Shown: positions 59,441 to 61,617 of the stretch, in pieces
How the letters are laid out: every line of letters starts with the position of its first letter
Numbering within the stretch: position 1 is the first letter of the stretch
Origin: Prevotella sp. UBA3288
Lineage (GTDB): Bacteria > Bacteroidota > Bacteroidia > Bacteroidales > Bacteroidaceae
Direction: 5' to 3'
Assembly: GCA_002361655.1 (NCBI GenBank)
Contig: DETM01000043.1
Coordinates: forward strand, 551-62,167
DNA length: 61,617 nt
Notes under the pieces: generated by a model
The model's input: the letters and a program-made list of their open reading frames with translations, nothing else
Told to the model about the DNA's origin: nothing
Database searches by the model: none
Position numbers and translations under genes: made by a program

Positions 59441-61180
59441 ATGTCGGACGACAATCTGCTGTTTCATCCGCTGGCGACAGACCGGCCGCTACCGGAACGG
59501 ATGAACGACCCGCTAAACTATGAGCCGCATCCACTTTGCAGGGAGGCGGCTCAATTGGTATGCTGCTATCTGGCACAGCGTGAGGACTGGACCGACGAGG
59601 TGGCTGCCGGTAAGATGTTTGGTGTGCTGGTGTGCCGTAACCGGGAGGGGCAGGTGGGCTTCCTGGCGGCCTATAGCGGACAGATACAGGGGCGTTCGGA
59701 CTGGCCTTGGTTTGTGCCTGCCGTCTTCGACTATCTGCGGCCTGCCGGCTATTTTAAGCAAGAAGAGGCGCGCATCACAGCCATGAACCACCGGATAGCG
59801 GCCATCGAGACCTCCGGGCAGTTGCGGTCGCTGACCGAGACACTACAGCAGACGAGGGCAGAGGGTGATGCTGCGATTGCGGCCTACAAGGACCTGATGC
59901 GGGCATCGAAGAGCCGTCGACAGGCCATGAGGTCAAATGGCGAGATGCTGTCTGCCGGTACTAAGGAGGCACTGATACGTGAGAGCCAGTTTCAGAAGGC
60001 AGAACTGCACCGGCTGAAACAGCGATGGCGTGAACGTGCGGCCGAAGCCGAAGCCCGCTTGCGGCCGCTGGCCGACGAGGTAGAACGTCTGCGTGAGGAG
60101 CGCAAGCAGCGTTCGGACCGTCTGCAGCGCTGGCTGTTCGACCGTTTTGAGATGTTGAACGGGCGTGGTGACCGCCGCACGCTGACTGACATCTTCCGGG
60201 AGACGCCCCAGGGGGTGCCGCCAGCCGGTTCCGGTGAGTGCTGCGCTCCCAAACTGTTGCAGTATGCCTACGGTCATGGGCTGCAGCCGCTGGCCATTGC
60301 CGAGTTTTGGCAGGGCCGTTCGCCACGCATGGAGATTCGGCATCAGGGGCAGTTCTATACTGCCTGTCGGGGGAAGTGCAAGCCTATACTTGAGTGGATG
60401 CTGGGAGGGGCCAATGGGGCTAATGGGGCCAATGGGGCTGATGGGGCTAATGGGGCTAATGAGGCTAATGGGGCCAATGAGGCCAATGAGGCCAATGAGG
60501 CTAATGAGGCCAATGAGGCCAATGGGGCCAATGAGATTTTGGGGGAGGGCTTGAAGACGCTGTACGCAGACGCTTCACTTCTGGTCGTTGAAAAGCCGGC
60601 AGGACTGCTCAGCGTGCCTGGTCGTGAAGAGGCACCATCGGTGGAGAGCCTGCTGCGGCAACAATATAAAGAGGTGTATATGGTGCACCGCCTCGATATG
60701 GACACCAGCGGGCTGATGGTGGTGGCTCTGACGCAGACGGCTTATCACCATCTGCAGAAGCAATTCATCGCGCGTACCTTATTTAAAAAGTATATCGCCC
60801 TGCTTGATGGCATGGTCAGCGGAGAGGGCACCATCAGGCTGCCACTGCGCCCTGACCCTTTGGACCGCCCGCGTCAGGTGGTCGACCTTGAGCAAGGCAA
60901 GTCGGCCATTACCGATTATCGGGTCTTAGGAACGCGGGATGAGGGGCAGACTCTGGTGGAACTGATTCCCCACACCGGGCGTACCCATCAGTTGCGGGTG
61001 CACTGTGCCCACCAGGCGGGTTTGAACTGCCCTATCGTCGGCGACCGCCTATACGGAAGACCAGTCGGAAGCCTATACGGAAAGCCAGCCCGGCGGCTTT
61101 GTCTTCATGCCGCAGAACTGGCTTTCTGTCATCCTGCTACCGGCGAGCGTCTCTCGTTTAGTAGTCCTGTTCCGTTCTGA
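59441..61180 (+). CDS. RluA-family pseudouridine synthase with long N-terminal region and expanded repeat linker
   Basis: Isomerises uridine to pseudouridine in rRNA or tRNA. The 579-residue product has an N-terminal region (1-320) with a coiled coil (SRRQAMRSNGEM ... RWRERAAEAEARLRPLADEVERL in parts), a domain layout known for large RluA members in Bacteroidetes and Vibrio. The catalytic domain (about 370-579) has VHRLDMDTSGLMVVALT with the catalytic aspartate and LIPHTGRTHQLRVHCAH. A (G/E/D)AN repeat of about 44 residues separates the two parts. I start at ATG 59441; GTG codons just upstream overlap the cupin stop. Confidence 0.9.
   Translation: MSDDNLLFHPLATDRPLPERMNDPLNYEPHPLCREAAQLVCCYLAQREDWTDEVAAGKMFGVLVCRNREGQVGFLAAYSGQIQGRSDWPWFVPAVFDYLRPAGYFKQEEARITAMNHRIAAIETSGQLRSLTETLQQTRAEGDAAIAAYKDLMRASKSRRQAMRSNGEMLSAGTKEALIRESQFQKAELHRLKQRWRERAAEAEARLRPLADEVERLREERKQRSDRLQRWLFDRFEMLNGRGDRRTLTDIFRETPQGVPPAGSGECCAPKLLQYAYGHGLQPLAIAEFWQGRSPRMEIRHQGQFYTACRGKCKPILEWMLGGANGANGANGADGANGANEANGANEANEANEANEANEANGANEILGEGLKTLYADASLLVVEKPAGLLSVPGREEAPSVESLLRQQYKEVYMVHRLDMDTSGLMVVALTQTAYHHLQKQFIARTLFKKYIALLDGMVSGEGTIRLPLRPDPLDRPRQVVDLEQGKSAITDYRVLGTRDEGQTLVELIPHTGRTHQLRVHCAHQAGLNCPIVGDRLYGRPVGSLYGKPARRLCLHAAELAFCHPATGERLSFSSPVPF
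60405..60536 (+). repeat. In-frame 9-base tandem repeat in the pseudouridine synthase
   Basis: About 14-15 units of GGGGCCAAT, GGGGCTAAT or GAGGCTAAT encode NGA/NEA tripeptides in the linker. Same unit as at 31.8 kb in an unrelated gene. The reverse frames give collagen-like shadows that are not genes. Confidence 0.9.
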
Positions 61181-61244
61181 TGCTTGTCTTGTTCGGAAGT
61201 CCTGTTCCGTTCTGATGCTTGTCTCGTTCGGAAGTTCTGTCTCG
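61163..61244 (+). repeat. 35-bp tandem repeat spanning the pseudouridine-synthase stop codon
   Basis: Unit AGTCCTGTTCCGTTCTGATGC... (35 bases) occurs at 61163-61197 and 61198-61232 with one mismatch, followed by shorter partial copies. The first unit contains the coding end PVPF and the TGA. Confidence 0.8.
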
Positions 61245-61267
61245 TTCGGAAGTTCTGTTGCGATACT

Positions 61268-61617
61268 TTACTTCACATACTCCGAGAAATCGGTGAGGTG
61301 CATGTCGCCCTTGCGGGCCAGCGAGTCGTGCATGGCGAAGGCGGCCGTGAGGTTATGACGGGTCTGTCCCATCTTCGTCAGGCTGAGATATTCGCGCAGC
61401 AGGGGCCGATAGTCGGGGTGTGCGCAATTCTCGATGATGATTTCAGCGCGCTGTGCCGGCGACTTGCCTCGCAAGTCGGCGATGCCCTGTTCGGTGACGA
61501 TGATGTTGACATCGTGCTCCGACGAGTCCTGATGGCTGACGAAGGGCACGATGCTCGAGATGAGTCCGCCCTTGGCCGTCGATGGGCATGTAAAGATGGA
61601 GAGGTAGGCGTTGCGGA
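61268..61617 (-). CDS. Acetyl-CoA hydrolase/transferase family protein, C-terminal part
   Basis: C-terminal 116 residues of a class I CoA-transferase, probably an acetate/propionate:succinate CoA-transferase of anaerobic acid production. The frame is open to the window edge (RNAYLSIFTCPSTAKGGLIS). It has SIVPFVSHQDSSEHDVNIIVTEQGIADLRGKSP in parts, the family's hallmark: TEQG and ADLRG. HPDYRPLLREYL closes it. The start is outside the window. Succinate-propionate metabolism also fits the fumarate reductase genes at the other end. Confidence 0.92.
   Translation of the reverse strand, partial: RNAYLSIFTCPSTAKGGLISSIVPFVSHQDSSEHDVNIIVTEQGIADLRGKSPAQRAEIIIENCAHPDYRPLLREYLSLTKMGQTRHNLTAAFAMHDSLARKGDMHLTDFSEYVK

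Noticed and set aside
60234..60554. Collagen-like frame with repeated GLMGPM units opposite or beside the pseudouridine synthase linker
   Set aside because: It is the alternative reading of the 9-base repeat; it has no start context or homology outside the array.

Overview
The window looks like a chromosomal segment of a Prevotella-like member of the Bacteroidales. Three things point there: promoters of the Bacteroidetes type (TTTG, 19-20 bases, TAnnTTTGC), a PorZ-like type IX secretion protein, and ketosynthase/MMPL genes of the aryl-polyene type. No rRNA, tRNA or CRISPR array was seen.

Region 1 (1-26.2 kb) is mostly conserved core. It starts with the fumarate reductase/succinate dehydrogenase genes (minus strand, cut by the window edge). 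Next come mnmG, apt, uvrC, dtd, a MazG-like gene, deoC, a polyprenyl synthase, polA, a BaiN/HI0933-like flavoprotein, leuS, a YitT-family gene, rdgB and a porZ-like gene. A small surface-glycan group follows (GT-C-like protein, two GT2 enzymes, an acyltransferase, a DUF6056-like protein), then nadA. Two parS-like palindromes overlap the stop codons of mnmG and apt.

Region 2 (27.24-27.55 kb) is a gene-free, AT-rich stretch with two perfect and three one-mismatch DnaA boxes. In hand-counted blocks the plus strand is C-rich to its left and G-rich to its right, so this is very probably oriC. The nearby parS sites fit.

Region 3 (27.5-39.2 kb, minus strand) is one operon of nine genes resembling aryl-polyene or related outer-membrane lipid loci: AMP-ligase, MMPL exporter fused to a carrier protein, GT2-PlsC fusion, small EamA-like transporter, two ketosynthase fusions, an acyl carrier protein, an LpxL-like acyltransferase and a methyltransferase. 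Several interdomain linkers are built of in-frame tandem repeats.

Region 4 (39.3-58.8 kb) is a defence island. It holds a PIN toxin-antitoxin pair, a type III-like Mod methyltransferase with a foreign-looking recognition domain, a RelE-like toxin-antitoxin pair, a res remnant, and a complete BREX type 4 operon (brxP, small gene, brxC/pglY, pglZ, brxL). The operon ends in an unusual regulator combining a sigma-region-4-like helix-turn-helix with an RNA polymerase alpha-CTD-like domain. A second, decayed copy of the mod-end/antitoxin/res-start arrangement lies beyond it with RhuM, toxin and orphan antitoxin remnants, a 76-bp direct repeat and a 430-bp nested inverted repeat. Four copies of a 51-bp promoter-like cassette are scattered through the island. 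The two in front of mod and brxP are each followed by a short ORF that stops inside the left arm of a long hairpin.

Region 5 (58.9-61.6 kb) returns to ordinary genes: a cupin lipoprotein, an RluA-type pseudouridine synthase with an expanded repeat linker, and the end of a CoA-transferase gene.
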